Assembly (NCBI RefSeq): GCF_016031655.1
Contig: NZ_JACCHQ010000003.1
Location: 248,001 to 312,000, forward strand
DNA: 64,000 nt
Direction: 5' to 3'
Origin: Bradyrhizobium glycinis
GTDB taxonomy: Bacteria > Pseudomonadota > Alphaproteobacteria > Rhizobiales > Xanthobacteraceae
The translations under genes and the position numbers were made by a program. Under the pieces are notes generated by a model. It was not told the origin of the DNA. It ran no database searches and saw only the letters and a list, made by a program, of their open reading frames with translations. Positions 1 to 7,310 of the stretch are shown in pieces; the stretch's first letter is position 1, and each line of letters opens with the position of its first letter.

Positions 1-224
1 ACTCGGGACACTCCCCCGCTCGACGGCAGCACAATCGGGCCGGACCTTGCCGGCGGACCGAAGACGGCCATGGAACGTGAAGGCCGCGACAACCCGGATC
101 GGGGCGCGACCGGGCGCGTTTATGGGCGAAGCGGTGGGGCAAAGTCAACCGAGGCAAGCAGCTAAAATCGCCCTCGCGGGCACCGAAATTGCCATATTCC
201 GGAACCCATGACAGAAGCGAGCCC
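1..224. other. left-edge region without a recognised gene
   Basis: No reading frame with coding character and no RNA gene is visible upstream of rlmB. The stretch presumably holds the rlmB promoter, but I see no convincing -35/-10 pair. Confidence 0.4.
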
Positions 225-1058
225 ATGAAGGATCGAAAATTCGGCCCCAAGGGGGCTCGCGGCGGGGCTAAGCCCTTCAACAGACCCGGAAAATCGGCCG
301 GCCGTCCGGCCTGGCGCGATCGCGATTCGCAAGGCGATGGCCCGGTCATTCTCTACGGCTGGCACACCGTCACCATGGCGCTCGCCAACCCGCGACGACG
401 GATCCGCAAGCTGACGCTGACGGAGAACGCCGCAAGGCGGCTGGCTGAGGAAAACATCGAGACGCGGGTGGCGCCCGAGATCGTGCGGCCCCAGGAGATC
501 GACCGGCTGCTGTCGCCCGACGCCGTGCACCAGGGCCTTCTCGCCGAAGCCGATCCCCTGCCCTCGTCCGAGATCGAGACCTTAACGCCGGACGGCATGG
601 TGCTGGTGCTCGACCAGATCACCGATCCGCACAATGTCGGCGCCATCCTGCGCTCGGCCGCCGCGTTCGCGGTGAAGGCGATCGTCACCACGGCACGCCA
701 CAGCCCGGAAGCGACCGGCGTGTTGGCGAAGGCCGCGTCCGGCGCGCTCGAGCTGGTGCCTGTCGTCACCGTGCAAAATCTCGCCCGTGCGCTGACGGCG
801 CTGAACGAGCGCGGCTTTCAGACTGTCGGTCTCGACAGCGAAGGCAGTGAGGATATCGGCGACGTCGCGCTGCGCGAGCCGCTTGCTCTCGTGCTCGGCG
901 CCGAAGGCAAAGGCCTCAGGCAATTGACCCGCGAAACTTGCAGCGTCGTGGCGCGGCTCGATATGCCCGGCGAGATCAAGAGCCTCAACGTCTCGAACGC
1001 GGCCGTGCTCGCGCTCTATGTCGGCGCGAGCCGGCTTGGGTTGATGAAGCGCTCATAA
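225..1058 (+). CDS. rlmB: 23S rRNA (guanosine-2'-O)-methyltransferase RlmB, TrmH family
   Basis: TrmH/SpoU-family RNA 2'-O-methyltransferase, most likely RlmB, which uses SAM to methylate G2251 of 23S rRNA (family knowledge). The 277-residue product has a basic, probably disordered N-terminus (about 1-40), a substrate-binding domain starting at ILYGWHTV, and the knotted SPOUT catalytic domain with all three motifs: DQITDPHNVGAILRSA, LGAEGKGL and IKSLNVSNAAVLALY. I use the ATG at 225; an in-frame TTG at 189 would add only 12 unconvincing residues. A different TrmH-family target cannot be excluded from sequence alone. It is transcribed towards the convergent gene at 1119-1619 and shares a terminator hairpin with it. 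Confidence 0.93.
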   Translation: MKDRKFGPKGARGGAKPFNRPGKSAGRPAWRDRDSQGDGPVILYGWHTVTMALANPRRRIRKLTLTENAARRLAEENIETRVAPEIVRPQEIDRLLSPDAVHQGLLAEADPLPSSEIETLTPDGMVLVLDQITDPHNVGAILRSAAAFAVKAIVTTARHSPEATGVLAKAASGALELVPVVTVQNLARALTALNERGFQTVGLDSEGSEDIGDVALREPLALVLGAEGKGLRQLTRETCSVVARLDMPGEIKSLNVSNAAVLALYVGASRLGLMKRS

Positions 1059-1061
1059 AAC

Positions 1062-1096
1062 AAAACGCCCGTCCGCATCACGCGAACGGGCGCTTC
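1062..1096 (-). terminator. intrinsic terminator between convergent genes
   Basis: Inverted repeat CGCCCGT (1066-1072) / ACGGGCG (1086-1092). Read on the minus strand the stem is followed by TTTTGTTTT, a good rho-independent tail for the exported-protein gene ending at 1119. On the plus strand it lies 7 bases after the rlmB stop but has only a weak T tract. Confidence 0.75.
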
Positions 1097-1118
1097 GCAA
1101 ATCTCGACCGATCGGCGA

Positions 1119-1619
1119 TCAGTAATAGCGGCGCAGCACGCGGTGGCCGCCATAGTAATACGGCGCTGGCGCGCGGCGGTGGGCGTAGCCGTAGCGCGGA
1201 CCATAGTGCACGCGGGGCAGATAGCCGTAGCGGGGGCCGTAGCCGTAGCGATAGGGACGGAAGTACGGGCGGCGATAGGGATAAGCGGCCGGCGGCGCGA
1301 CCGCGGCGGCACGATAGCCATAGCCGTAATTGGCGGGCGCGACGACGGCGTCCTCGCGGTAGGTCGGATACGGCGCGAAAGCGCCCGGACCGGTATAGGT
1401 CGGACCCTGGTTGACGTAGTAATACTGCGTGGTCGGCTCGGCGAGACGCTCATAGGCCGCGTAGCCGTAGCCATATCCGTATCCGCCGCAGCCGGTGTTG
1501 CAGCCGGTATAGACTGGCGCCACCGGCGCGCACGTGGTGAAGCCGCAGGCCGCGGCCGGCGCGGTGGCGGCGAACATCACGGCAGTTGCCGCGACCAGTC
1601 CCGAAATCATTTGACGCAT
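1119..1619 (-). CDS. small exported tyrosine/glycine-rich protein
   Basis: Protein of unknown function (166 aa). Residues 1-24 form a clear Sec signal peptide (MRQMISGLVAATAVMFAATA, then PAAA). The mature part begins with a cysteine-containing stretch (CGFTTC, CNTGCGG) and continues as low-complexity sequence dominated by Y, G, P and R with GYGYGYG, RPYRYGYGPRYGY and a basic VLRRYY end. The start is fixed by AGGAG 6 bases upstream of the ATG at 1619; a longer frame from 1664 would destroy the signal peptide. It lies 41 bases downstream of another exported protein (1661-2143) and may be co-transcribed. It could be a surface or cell-wall-associated protein, but no function is assigned. Confidence 0.8.
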   Translation of the reverse strand: MRQMISGLVAATAVMFAATAPAAACGFTTCAPVAPVYTGCNTGCGGYGYGYGYAAYERLAEPTTQYYYVNQGPTYTGPGAFAPYPTYREDAVVAPANYGYGYRAAAVAPPAAYPYRRPYFRPYRYGYGPRYGYLPRVHYGPRYGYAHRRAPAPYYYGGHRVLRRYY

Positions 1620-1660
1620 TACTTTCTCCTGTTGATTTCCGTTTTTGGTTTTCACGTTCC

Positions 1661-2143
1661 TCAACCCGGCGGCCTGCCGGGTATCTCTGTGCGCGGTCGT
1701 GGCCGAGGGGGCCGAGGACGCTCATTGATCTCGGGCGCGTAGATCACCGGCGGCGGATCGACGGGCGGATCCATCTGCGCCGGCAGCGGCGCGGACGATG
1801 CGCCCCAGCTCTGGTGGTAGCTCTCGGCGGGCTTGGGCAATTTGCGGTTCGCCGGCGGCTCGACCTCGAGCCGGCCGTAGCCGGGCCGCAGACCCAGCGT
1901 CGGATAATAATGGCCGACGTCGTCGGGCTGCCGCTCGGCGATATAGCGTCCGCCATAGATCGTGGGCTGCACCTGCTGGTTCTTGCCAAGACCCCAGGTG
2001 CCCTCGACGACAGCGTAGGACGCGTCGATGTTGTTGATGATGATCGGCACGCCGGGACGGCCGGGAACGACGACCTCGAAGCCGGCTGCAAACGCCGTCG
2101 CAGGCAGTCCGATCAGAAAGGCGGCGAGCGCCACGGCACGCAT
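1661..2143 (-). CDS. exported hypothetical protein with proline-rich C-terminus
   Basis: 160-residue protein of unknown function. It has a Sec signal peptide (MRAVALAAFLIGLPATAFAA, cleaved about residue 19-20), a compact central region beginning GFEVVVPGRPGVPIIINNID that looks like a small folded domain, and a disordered Pro/Arg-rich tail (RPRPPRPRPRTEIPGRPPG). No catalytic motif is visible. The ATG at 2143 starts the signal peptide directly, so the start is probably right. It is the upstream member of a possible two-gene unit with 1119-1619. The first half suggests a conserved rhizobial periplasmic family. Confidence 0.8.
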   Translation of the reverse strand: MRAVALAAFLIGLPATAFAAGFEVVVPGRPGVPIIINNIDASYAVVEGTWGLGKNQQVQPTIYGGRYIAERQPDDVGHYYPTLGLRPGYGRLEVEPPANRKLPKPAESYHQSWGASSAPLPAQMDPPVDPPPVIYAPEINERPRPPRPRPRTEIPGRPPG

Positions 2144-2427
2144 GAGGAGACCCCGGTTATCCGGGCGACAACCTAACCGATCCCGACGCAGAGAGGGTTA
2201 AGGCCTGCTCACCAAATTCCGGTAAGCCTAACGTGCAAGGATTGCGCGCCGCTCAAATGCTGCACGGCGGACTAGCGAAGCGTTAACAGCGCGGAACCGC
2301 GCGGCTGGAACAGCGTACGCTGCTCACATCGGTTTGACGGTTCGCATCGGAAAAATCCCACGGTTGCATCGGAACGTCCTGCGTCGTCAACGTTTAGCAC
2401 CTGTCAACAAAATGGGAGCGAAGAACC

Positions 2428-2877
2428 ATGACCATCAAGCTTCTCGGGGCCACGGCGATCGCAGCGACCATGCTGGCAGGCTCTGCCATGGCGCAGACCG
2501 TCGTCAACAAGCCGAGCCGCTGCTCGGCGCAATTCCCCGACGCCAACTGCCAGACCTTCGGACCGGCAAACGCCTCCACCGATAGCGGCTACCGCCATCG
2601 TCGTGCGGCCTATCGTCAGACCAATAGCGACCGGAACAGGAGCCCCACCGGTTTCTGGCCGACCGACGTCGCGGCCGGTGTCGCCGGCGCCGCGATCGGC
2701 ACGGCTGGTGCGATTGCCACCGCCCCGTTCCGCGGCTGGGACAATTCCTACGCCTACGATCGCGGCTGGGACAATCGTAGCTGGGACACTCGCACCTATG
2801 CCCAGCGCAACGGCTTCGTGTGTACGCCCGGCACCTGGTTCAAGGGCGCAGACGGCCGCCGGCACCTCTGCCAGTAA
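2428..2877 (+). CDS. small exported hypothetical protein
   Basis: 149 aa, unknown function. A signal peptide (about residues 1-22, ending SAMAQ) precedes a cysteine-containing mature chain. A glycine/alanine segment (VAAGVAGAAIGTAGAIATAP, about 80-100) could be a short membrane-associated hairpin, as in glycine-zipper proteins. The C-terminal part holds a duplicated RGWDN motif followed by a Cys-bracketed end (CTPGTWFKGADGRRHLC), suggesting a disulfide. GGGAG lies 10 bases before the ATG and supports the start. It is divergent from 1661-2143 across a 284-base region that must carry both promoters. Confidence 0.8.
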   Translation: MTIKLLGATAIAATMLAGSAMAQTVVNKPSRCSAQFPDANCQTFGPANASTDSGYRHRRAAYRQTNSDRNRSPTGFWPTDVAAGVAGAAIGTAGAIATAPFRGWDNSYAYDRGWDNRSWDTRTYAQRNGFVCTPGTWFKGADGRRHLCQ

Positions 2878-2904
2878 GCCGGCTTGAACTGAACACGACA
2901 CATC

Positions 2905-2925
2905 GGGCGGCCCGCGCGGCCGCCC
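2905..2925 (+). terminator. GC-rich hairpin after the 2428-2877 gene
   Basis: Perfect 8-bp stem GGGCGGCC (2905-2912) / GGCCGCCC (2918-2925), starting 28 bases after the stop codon. It lacks a T tract, so it may act only as an mRNA-end hairpin. Confidence 0.5.
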
Positions 2926-3046
2926 AAGTCACGTCTTGCGAGGCGACCTCTCGGTTCTGGCACTTTCCAATCAAGTCTGGTATTGCGGCGCGCACGGGTG
3001 GACGGCCCCGGCGCGAGCCGAGCTCTGCCCCTTCCTCCTAGGCATC

Positions 3047-3121
3047 GCCGGCTTAGCTCAGCGGTAGAGCAGCGGTTTTGTAAACCGAAGGTCGGGGGTT
3101 CAATCCCCTCAGCCGGCACCA
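3047..3121 (+). tRNA. tRNA-Thr (anticodon TGT)
   Basis: Cloverleaf tRNA with a 7-bp acceptor stem GCCGGCT/AGCCGGC (3047-3053 with 3111-3117). The D arm is GCTCAGCGGTAGAGC, the anticodon loop TTTGTAA with anticodon TGT at 3079-3081, and the T arm GGGGGTTCAATCCCC. Discriminator A is at 3118 and CCA (3119-3121) is encoded. The outermost anticodon-stem pair is a G-A mismatch. It reads ACA and, by wobble, probably other Thr codons. No partner tRNA is adjacent. Confidence 0.97.
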
Positions 3122-3266
3122 TGAGGTCAGTCAGCTCGTCGACATCGTCTTTATTTTTGCTGACTGGGAATCGGCTCGCAGCGGCTCCCATTGGCGACCC
3201 GCAAGAACGCAATCATCTGTTCGGCGTTATCATCGGACCCCAGAGCTGTCTCGCGGAGACCTAGCG

Positions 3267-3494
3267 ATGGACCCGAATGATCGAGCAGCCTTAGCCCTAT
3301 CCGCTGTCGCCTTGGCGATCGCCATCGTGGTTGCTTCGACGGTCACGTTGGAGCGCGTCAATACCCGTACGGCCAGCAACGACGCACCCCCCGGAACGGT
3401 AGGACTCGCCAGGCCTCACCCGCCGCTGGACCGTGCCCCCGGTGAACCGATACCGACGACAGGGGCGCCGTCTAATGCCAGGCAGCGTCCCTGA
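3267..3494 (+). CDS. small membrane-anchored hypothetical protein
   Basis: 75 aa. One hydrophobic segment near the N-terminus (LALSAVALAIAIVVASTVT, about residues 9-27) is followed by a polar, proline-rich tail with no recognisable domain. GGAG lies 8 bases upstream of the ATG. Its plan (N-terminal membrane segment, then a short Pro-rich tail) resembles the product of 4678-4875 beyond the intervening methyltransferase gene, so the two may be distant relatives. Unknown function; a single-pass protein with a periplasmic tail is the simplest reading. Confidence 0.6.
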   Translation: MDPNDRAALALSAVALAIAIVVASTVTLERVNTRTASNDAPPGTVGLARPHPPLDRAPGEPIPTTGAPSNARQRP

Positions 3495-3572
3495 CCGAAC
3501 ACACCGACCGCACCGGGGCTCAATGATCGCGCCTCAAAAGTGAAACAGCACCGCAACTGCATCTGGCGTTGA

Positions 3573-4286
3573 TCATCGAACATCATCCAGCCGCCACAGC
3601 CCGAGGCTCTTGTCGCGCCAGCCGCCACCGCCTTCCGCGCAACGCTCGTCGATCAGCGCCTGCGGTGCCGGCCAGCCGAACGGCGCCTTCTCCATGTTCA
3701 ACGCCCGCCAGTCGCCATCCTCGCAATCTTGGTTGTCTTGCCACTCCGGAAAAGTCGTGACGAGCAGGAAGCGCGCGCCGCTGATCCGAAATTGCGTGAG
3801 GGCGCGATAGATGTTCGCAAGGCTGAGATGCACCAGGCAGTCCCGGCAGAGAATGACGTCGGCGTGAGGCAACGCATCGCGCGTGATGTCGGCGACGAGA
3901 AACCGACCGGACGAACCGTCGGCTGCGACACGCTGGCGGTTTGTCTCGATCAGCGACGGTACGATGTCGATGCCGGTGTAATGGATATCGAGCTTGAGCC
4001 GGCCGATCCATCCGGCGTCGCCGCAGGGCGCATCGAGCAGCGAGCGCGCGCCGAGCCGTTGCAGCAATGGAGGCAGCGCCTCCTGGATCGCGGCTGTGGC
4101 GACATCCTCGGAGCCGAGGCCGGACACCGAAGTGGCCGCGCCCCAGAGGTTGGTGCGCTCGATCCGCGCGAACCGCGCGGCGAGATCGAGGCCCACAAGA
4201 TTGTCACGGTCGGCAACGAAGCGTTCGTGCGCGAGCACGGGGGACGATCGGAGCTCATTGGACGAGCCTTTCCGGCGCGGGTACAC
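3573..4286 (-). CDS. class I SAM-dependent methyltransferase
   Basis: Small-molecule or protein methyltransferase of unknown substrate (about 237 aa). The Rossmann SAM site is visible: LLDAPCGDAGWIGRL (motif I), IDIVPSLI (acidic end of strand 2), VADITRDALPHADVILCRDC (motif IV region) and LVHLSLANIYRAL. The C-terminal half carries TTFPEWQDNQD and LNMEKAPFGWPAP, typical of a bacterial family usually annotated only as methyltransferase. No ATG lies in frame near the natural N-terminus; I propose the GTG at 4286. An ATG at 4258 with a better AAAGG site is in another frame and yields non-protein-like sequence. The true start is therefore uncertain by about 20 residues. Confidence 0.75.
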   Translation of the reverse strand: MYPRRKGSSNELRSSPVLAHERFVADRDNLVGLDLAARFARIERTNLWGAATSVSGLGSEDVATAAIQEALPPLLQRLGARSLLDAPCGDAGWIGRLKLDIHYTGIDIVPSLIETNRQRVAADGSSGRFLVADITRDALPHADVILCRDCLVHLSLANIYRALTQFRISGARFLLVTTFPEWQDNQDCEDGDWRALNMEKAPFGWPAPQALIDERCAEGGGGWRDKSLGLWRLDDVR

Positions 4287-4331
4287 TATACAACCCAGCC
4301 GAACTGTTCGAAATTGTCTGGCAGCGAACCT

Positions 4332-4472
4332 ATGTACGTCATTCGTCTCGTCGAGACCATGTGCTCCACCACGCCCAAAGAGAAGGCCAAGATCGTCGCC
4401 GGCGCGGTGACGGCCGTCGTCACGACCGCCATGCTGTTCGTGTTCGCGCTCGGCCTGGTGCTGTCGCACTAA
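4332..4472 (+). CDS. very small single-pass membrane protein
   Basis: 46-residue peptide, divergent from the methyltransferase. A basic N-terminal half (STTPKEKAKIVAG) is followed by one transmembrane helix (AVTAVVTTAMLFVFALGLVL, about 25-44) running to the C-terminus. Start choices are the ATG at 4332 or at 4359; neither has a strong ribosome site. Supporting evidence is the clean KEK-positive, inside-orientation helix and its position directly before a dispersed palindromic repeat, as for other gene ends here. Function unknown. Confidence 0.5.
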   Translation: MYVIRLVETMCSTTPKEKAKIVAGAVTAVVTTAMLFVFALGLVLSH

Positions 4473-4570
4473 AGCGCGATGCGATTAGGATTAATCGTCA
4501 TCGCGCTTTAGGTTGTTGTTTGAGCATGATCTTTTCGGAAAACCGCTACACACTTTTCCGGATCATGCTC
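4471..4570. repeat. two adjacent dispersed palindromes (REP-like)
   Basis: First palindrome 4471-4509: AAAGCGCGATG and its complement CATCGCGCTTT around a TTAATC-rich core. It overlaps the stop codon of the small gene before it. Second palindrome 4522-4570: GAGCATGATC ... GATCATGCTC with inner CGGAAAA/TTTTCCG arms. I recall both from many Bradyrhizobium intergenic regions. Either could terminate or stabilise the upstream transcript. Confidence 0.8.
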
Positions 4571-4677
4571 TAGGCGCGATCCAAAGCCCTGTTCTCGCAT
4601 CCACAATCGCCGGTCCGGAACCGGGTCCTACCGTCAGCCGTTGTCGGCACATGAGGATCCGGGAAGAAAATCGAAAC

Positions 4678-4875
4678 ATGATTCTGCTGGCGACGGTGAC
4701 GCTGTGCTGTAGCGCAGTGGCCGGCACGTTGGCGCTGCTCGAGCCGGCGCCGGGGCGGGCGCCCGACAAGCTGGTCGCGGATCGAGCCGACCCCACCCCG
4801 CGCACGCCTGCTCAGATCCCGGTTCGGGTGGTCGGCGCGCCGTTCGAGCCCAACGTCAATCCGCGCGAGCGGTAG
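4678..4875 (+). CDS. small exported or membrane-anchored hypothetical protein
   Basis: 65 aa: an N-terminal hydrophobic segment (MILLATVTLCCSAVAGTLAL) that is either an uncleaved anchor or a signal peptide, followed by a Pro/Arg/Asp-rich tail ending VVGAPFEPNVNPRER. An in-frame ATG at 4651 would add a charged MRIREENRN, and the GGGAAG before the ATG at 4678 fits the shorter form. The conserved-looking C-terminal VGAPF-PN motif suggests a small rhizobial family. Function unknown. Confidence 0.6.
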   Translation: MILLATVTLCCSAVAGTLALLEPAPGRAPDKLVADRADPTPRTPAQIPVRVVGAPFEPNVNPRER

Positions 4876-4878
4876 CGC

Positions 4879-5043
4879 TCACCTCGGCGAGGCCTTCGCG
4901 CCCTCTTCGGGCCGGCCGTGCACACGCGCCAATTCCTCGACCAACGCGATCACCTCCGCCCGCTTGTCGGGCGGCAGCGTCAGGAACGCGCGGATGAGCC
5001 TCAGGCCCTCCGCCTCGTTCGGTCGTTCTTTCGATGCATCCAT
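4879..5043 (-). CDS. small helical hypothetical protein
   Basis: 54 aa, no signal peptide: GLRLIRAFLTLPPDKRAEVIALVEELARV predicts two helices split by LPPDKR. This resembles the C-terminal helices after some XRE-family HTH domains, but there is no DNA-binding domain. The ATG at 5043 is chosen because a longer frame to 5145 has non-protein-like sequence. It ends 4 bases from the convergent gene 4678-4875. Possibly a remnant or stand-alone oligomerisation peptide; function unknown. Confidence 0.5.
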   Translation of the reverse strand: MDASKERPNEAEGLRLIRAFLTLPPDKRAEVIALVEELARVHGRPEEGAKASPR

Positions 5044-5143
5044 CTGCCCAGTGTCGGACCACCGGGAAAAATATGCAATCCCTTGCAAACAGCCTTGATT
5101 CGAAGCAGCCGCTTTGCTGGAATGCGCACAGCTGAGGTGTATC

Positions 5144-5515
5144 ATGAAATGGATCAGGGAGCGCGACGAACTGATCGCGCAGACACTGGCCTTCGTCCAA
5201 TCGGTGACCAGCAGGAAGGATGACGTCCTTCAGCCGGAGACGCCCGCATTTGGCCCAGCCGTCGAGATGGAGATCGACACCGTGGAGGCGGTCGCCGCCG
5301 AGATCGAAACGCCGCAAGCCCCCCTTCCGCCGCGGCCCGCGCCTCTGCTGCCGCGGACCAGCGGCGATTTCCGCAGCGAGATGCAGGCCCGCATCGCCAA
5401 TTTCCGCAAGCACCAGGAGCGCTTCGAGCGCGAACGTGAGGAATATTGTGCGGCGACCCTGACCAAATTGCGTGCCGCCATCCGCGACGGCTCCGGCCCA
5501 TCGGCCGAAAAATAA
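5144..5515 (+). CDS. conserved hypothetical cytoplasmic protein
   Basis: 123 aa, no signal peptide or membrane segment. The N-terminus (MKWIRERDELIAQTLAFVQS) is helical, then comes a Pro/Glu-rich linker (about 30-70), then a charged C-terminal helix of about 40 residues (MQARIANFRKHQERFERERE) that could form a coiled coil. GAGGTG lies upstream of the ATG at 5144. It is divergent from 4879-5043. No family recognised; the two-helix plus acidic-linker plan suggests an adaptor or structural protein. Confidence 0.65.
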   Translation: MKWIRERDELIAQTLAFVQSVTSRKDDVLQPETPAFGPAVEMEIDTVEAVAAEIETPQAPLPPRPAPLLPRTSGDFRSEMQARIANFRKHQERFEREREEYCAATLTKLRAAIRDGSGPSAEK

Positions 5516-5530
5516 AGTCCCGCCAGGGAC

Positions 5531-5638
5531 CTACAGCCAGGACCAGACCAGCCAGAGATTGGCCGCGCAGGCGCCGAACAGCGCCAGCGTGAGCGGCAGG
5601 AGCATGTGCCCGCAGGATGTGTTCAGGTCGCTCGTCAT
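5531..5638 (-). CDS. 35-residue membrane peptide
   Basis: A short minus-strand frame encodes MTSDLNTSCGHMLLPLTLAL followed by a hydrophobic run ending WLVWSWL. It is a single transmembrane helix with two tryptophans near the C-terminal interface, a common plan for real small membrane proteins. It ends 15 bases from the convergent gene 5144-5515. There is no strong ribosome site. Supported by the composition of the helix only. Confidence 0.4.
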   Translation of the reverse strand: MTSDLNTSCGHMLLPLTLALFGACAANLWLVWSWL

Positions 5639-5814
5639 GGCGGAAAACATCCGCTGATTCCGGCCGAAGAGTCCCAGGGATTCTTTTTTTCGGGATTCAG
5701 GACTCGTTAAGGACTCAAGGGTCGATCGCCACGATCACGGCCCCGTGATCGGCCCGGTGGCCGGAACCCTACCCCCCGTGAGCTCGTTAACGGGCATTCT
5801 TGGAGTCGGGATAC

Positions 5815-6069
5815 ATGCCCTACGCCCTCTTCTGCAATGACGCTCAGATCAGCAAGGCCTATCCGAGCGAGGCCGACGTCTGGAAGCTCGCCCAGCGAAG
5901 TGGTCTCGTCGTGGACGTCACGACGGACGCCGAGCGACCGGGACCGCGCCGGGTGCTCGACAACGACTACAAGATCGAGCCGTGCCAGGCGGCCCAGGGC
6001 GAGGACCCCGCCAAGAACAAGGCGGAGGCCGATCGGCAGTCGAGGATGGAGCTCGAGCTGATTTCCTGA
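5815..6069 (+). CDS. conserved small hypothetical protein
   Basis: 84 aa, soluble. The first 60 residues (MPYALFCNDAQISKAYPSEA, then a helix DVWKLAQRSGLVVDV, then RRVLDNDYKIEPC) look like a compact alpha/beta domain; the rest is a charged helix. GGAG is 9 bases upstream of the ATG at 5815; an in-frame TTG at 5800 is less likely. A bacterial-type small orphan protein with a conserved opening motif; function unknown. The 150 bases upstream include a T-rich stretch (TTCTTTTTTTC) and a GTTAAC. Confidence 0.7.
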   Translation: MPYALFCNDAQISKAYPSEADVWKLAQRSGLVVDVTTDAERPGPRRVLDNDYKIEPCQAAQGEDPAKNKAEADRQSRMELELIS

Positions 6070-6098
6070 GTTCCGGCACGAAAGCCGGAACCGAAAGC

Positions 6099-6341
6099 TC
6101 AGGGGGTGGCGGCCGCAAGCGAGGCCTGCTCGCCCGGCATTGCCACGCAGGCCTTGCGGCGGTGCAGCCCGCGGATGGCGCCGGTGACCTTCAGCACCTT
6201 GCCCGACGGACAGGAGGCGTCCTTGACGAAGGCGACCTCGTAGGGTGCCAACATCAGAGGCTCGGATCTGAGGATTGTCTGTGCAGAGCACGGCAGGCAG
6301 GCGAAGCACGAGAGCACCACTGCCGACACCAAGATACGCAT
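6099..6341 (-). CDS. small exported hypothetical protein
   Basis: 80 aa with a signal peptide (MRILVSAVVLSCFACLPCSA, cleavage near SAQ). The mature domain holds two cysteines (CPSGKVLKVTGAIRGLHRRKAC), probably disulfide-linked. This CPSGKV-x-KVTG pattern recurs in small rhizobial secreted proteins. The upstream in-frame ATG at 6410 would bury the signal peptide, so 6341 is used. Function unknown. Confidence 0.7.
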   Translation of the reverse strand: MRILVSAVVLSCFACLPCSAQTILRSEPLMLAPYEVAFVKDASCPSGKVLKVTGAIRGLHRRKACVAMPGEQASLAAATP

Positions 6342-6541
6342 GTCCGTCGTCCCACCTGCCCGGTAATTGTCATATAACGCGTTCCGGAGCGCGAGTTCCG
6401 TAAACCGCAAAAATTATTTTTGCTTTACGCCAGCCCCATGACGCGCGTGAGAAGGCGCGCCAGCATCGTTTGCAAGCAAATGACGCGCCAGATGGTTCAC
6501 GGAAGGCGAAGAAAGCGCCGCAGGCGGGAAGCCGGCAGACG

Positions 6542-6564
6542 AAAGGCCGGCGAAGCCGGCCTTT
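6542..6564. terminator. bidirectional hairpin downstream of the outer-membrane protein gene
   Basis: Perfect 10-bp stem AAAGGCCGGC / GCCGGCCTTT with a GAA loop. It sits 42 bases past the stop of the minus-strand barrel gene at 6606 and ends in TTT on both strands, so it can work as its terminator. Confidence 0.7.
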
Positions 6565-6593
6565 GTCAGGTCTTGGATTGTCAGGTCTTGGAT
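6564..6593. repeat. perfect 15-bp tandem duplication
   Basis: TGTCAGGTCTTGGAT occurs twice in direct succession (6564-6578 and 6579-6593), between the terminator hairpin and the stop codon of the barrel gene. It looks like a recent slippage or duplication event with no clear function. Confidence 0.85.
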
Positions 6594-6605
6594 CGGCGCT
6601 GACCG

Positions 6606-7310
6606 TCAGTACCGCGAGGCCGCCGGGCCGCCCCAGCCGAAGCGGTAGTTCACCCCCACCTTGACGGTATGGTCGTCCTCCCGGCCACGAACGCCGACGA
6701 TGTCGGCCGGGCCGGAGGTGAAGGTGGTGCTGCCGAAATTGTAATACTGGTACTCGGCCTTGGCCGACCAGCTCGGCGCGAACATGTATTCGAGGCCGGC
6801 GCCGACCGTATAGCCGTCCTTGTTGTTGCCGGTGGTGGTGAAGGCCTGCGGCACCCCGGCGATGTTCACGCCAAGGCCGTTATTGCGCCAGGCATAACCG
6901 CCCTTGGCGTAAAGCAGCGTCGGTCCCCAGGTGTAGCCGATCCGACCGGTCACCGACCCGATCTGGTCGGTGTTGGAGGTCACCTGCGTACCCAGCGGGA
7001 AGGTGACGCCGTTGTTGTTGGTCGGCAGCCAGGAATACTGGGCCTCAATGCCCACCACCCAGTTGGGCGCGAACTGGTAGTCGAAGCCGCCTTGCACGCC
7101 GCCGAGGAAACGGGCGTCGCTCGACTGGAAGCTGTTGTCGCCGGCAAACGCGCCGCCGACATGGCCGCCGATATAGAAACCGGTCCAGTTATAGATCACC
7201 TGCGGCGGCGTGGCCGGAGCCTTGGTGTAGGTGCGCGGCTGCATGTCGGCGGCTGCGGCCGGCGCGGCCAGCGCCAGCAGAGCTGCTGCACCCAGCAAGA
7301 TCGACTTCAT
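6606..7310 (-). CDS. Omp25/Omp31-like outer-membrane beta-barrel protein
   Basis: Eight-stranded porin-like surface protein of the Brucella/rhizobial Omp25-Omp31 family (234 aa). The signal peptide is residues 1-21 (ALAAPAAAADM). The barrel opens with YNWTGFYIGGHVGG, the family hallmark, and shows alternating strands such as GVQGGFDYQFAPNWVVGIEA, GRIGYTWGPTLLYAKGGYAW and FAPSWSAKAEYQYYNFGS, closing with VKVGVNYRFGW. The second half of 15722-17689 carries the same signatures. The ATG at 7310 follows ACGGGG; an ATG two codons earlier is possible. It is transcribed alone, with the 283-base region upstream as promoter. It probably acts in envelope integrity. Confidence 0.92.
   Translation of the reverse strand: MKSILLGAAALLALAAPAAAADMQPRTYTKAPATPPQVIYNWTGFYIGGHVGGAFAGDNSFQSSDARFLGGVQGGFDYQFAPNWVVGIEAQYSWLPTNNNGVTFPLGTQVTSNTDQIGSVTGRIGYTWGPTLLYAKGGYAWRNNGLGVNIAGVPQAFTTTGNNKDGYTVGAGLEYMFAPSWSAKAEYQYYNFGSTTFTSGPADIVGVRGREDDHTVKVGVNYRFGWGGPAASRY

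Noticed and set aside
3950..4258. A 102-codon frame starting with ATG after AAAGG
   Set aside because: Same strand as the methyltransferase but another frame; Ser/Pro/Arg-rich non-protein-like sequence, whereas the other frame has SAM-binding motifs.
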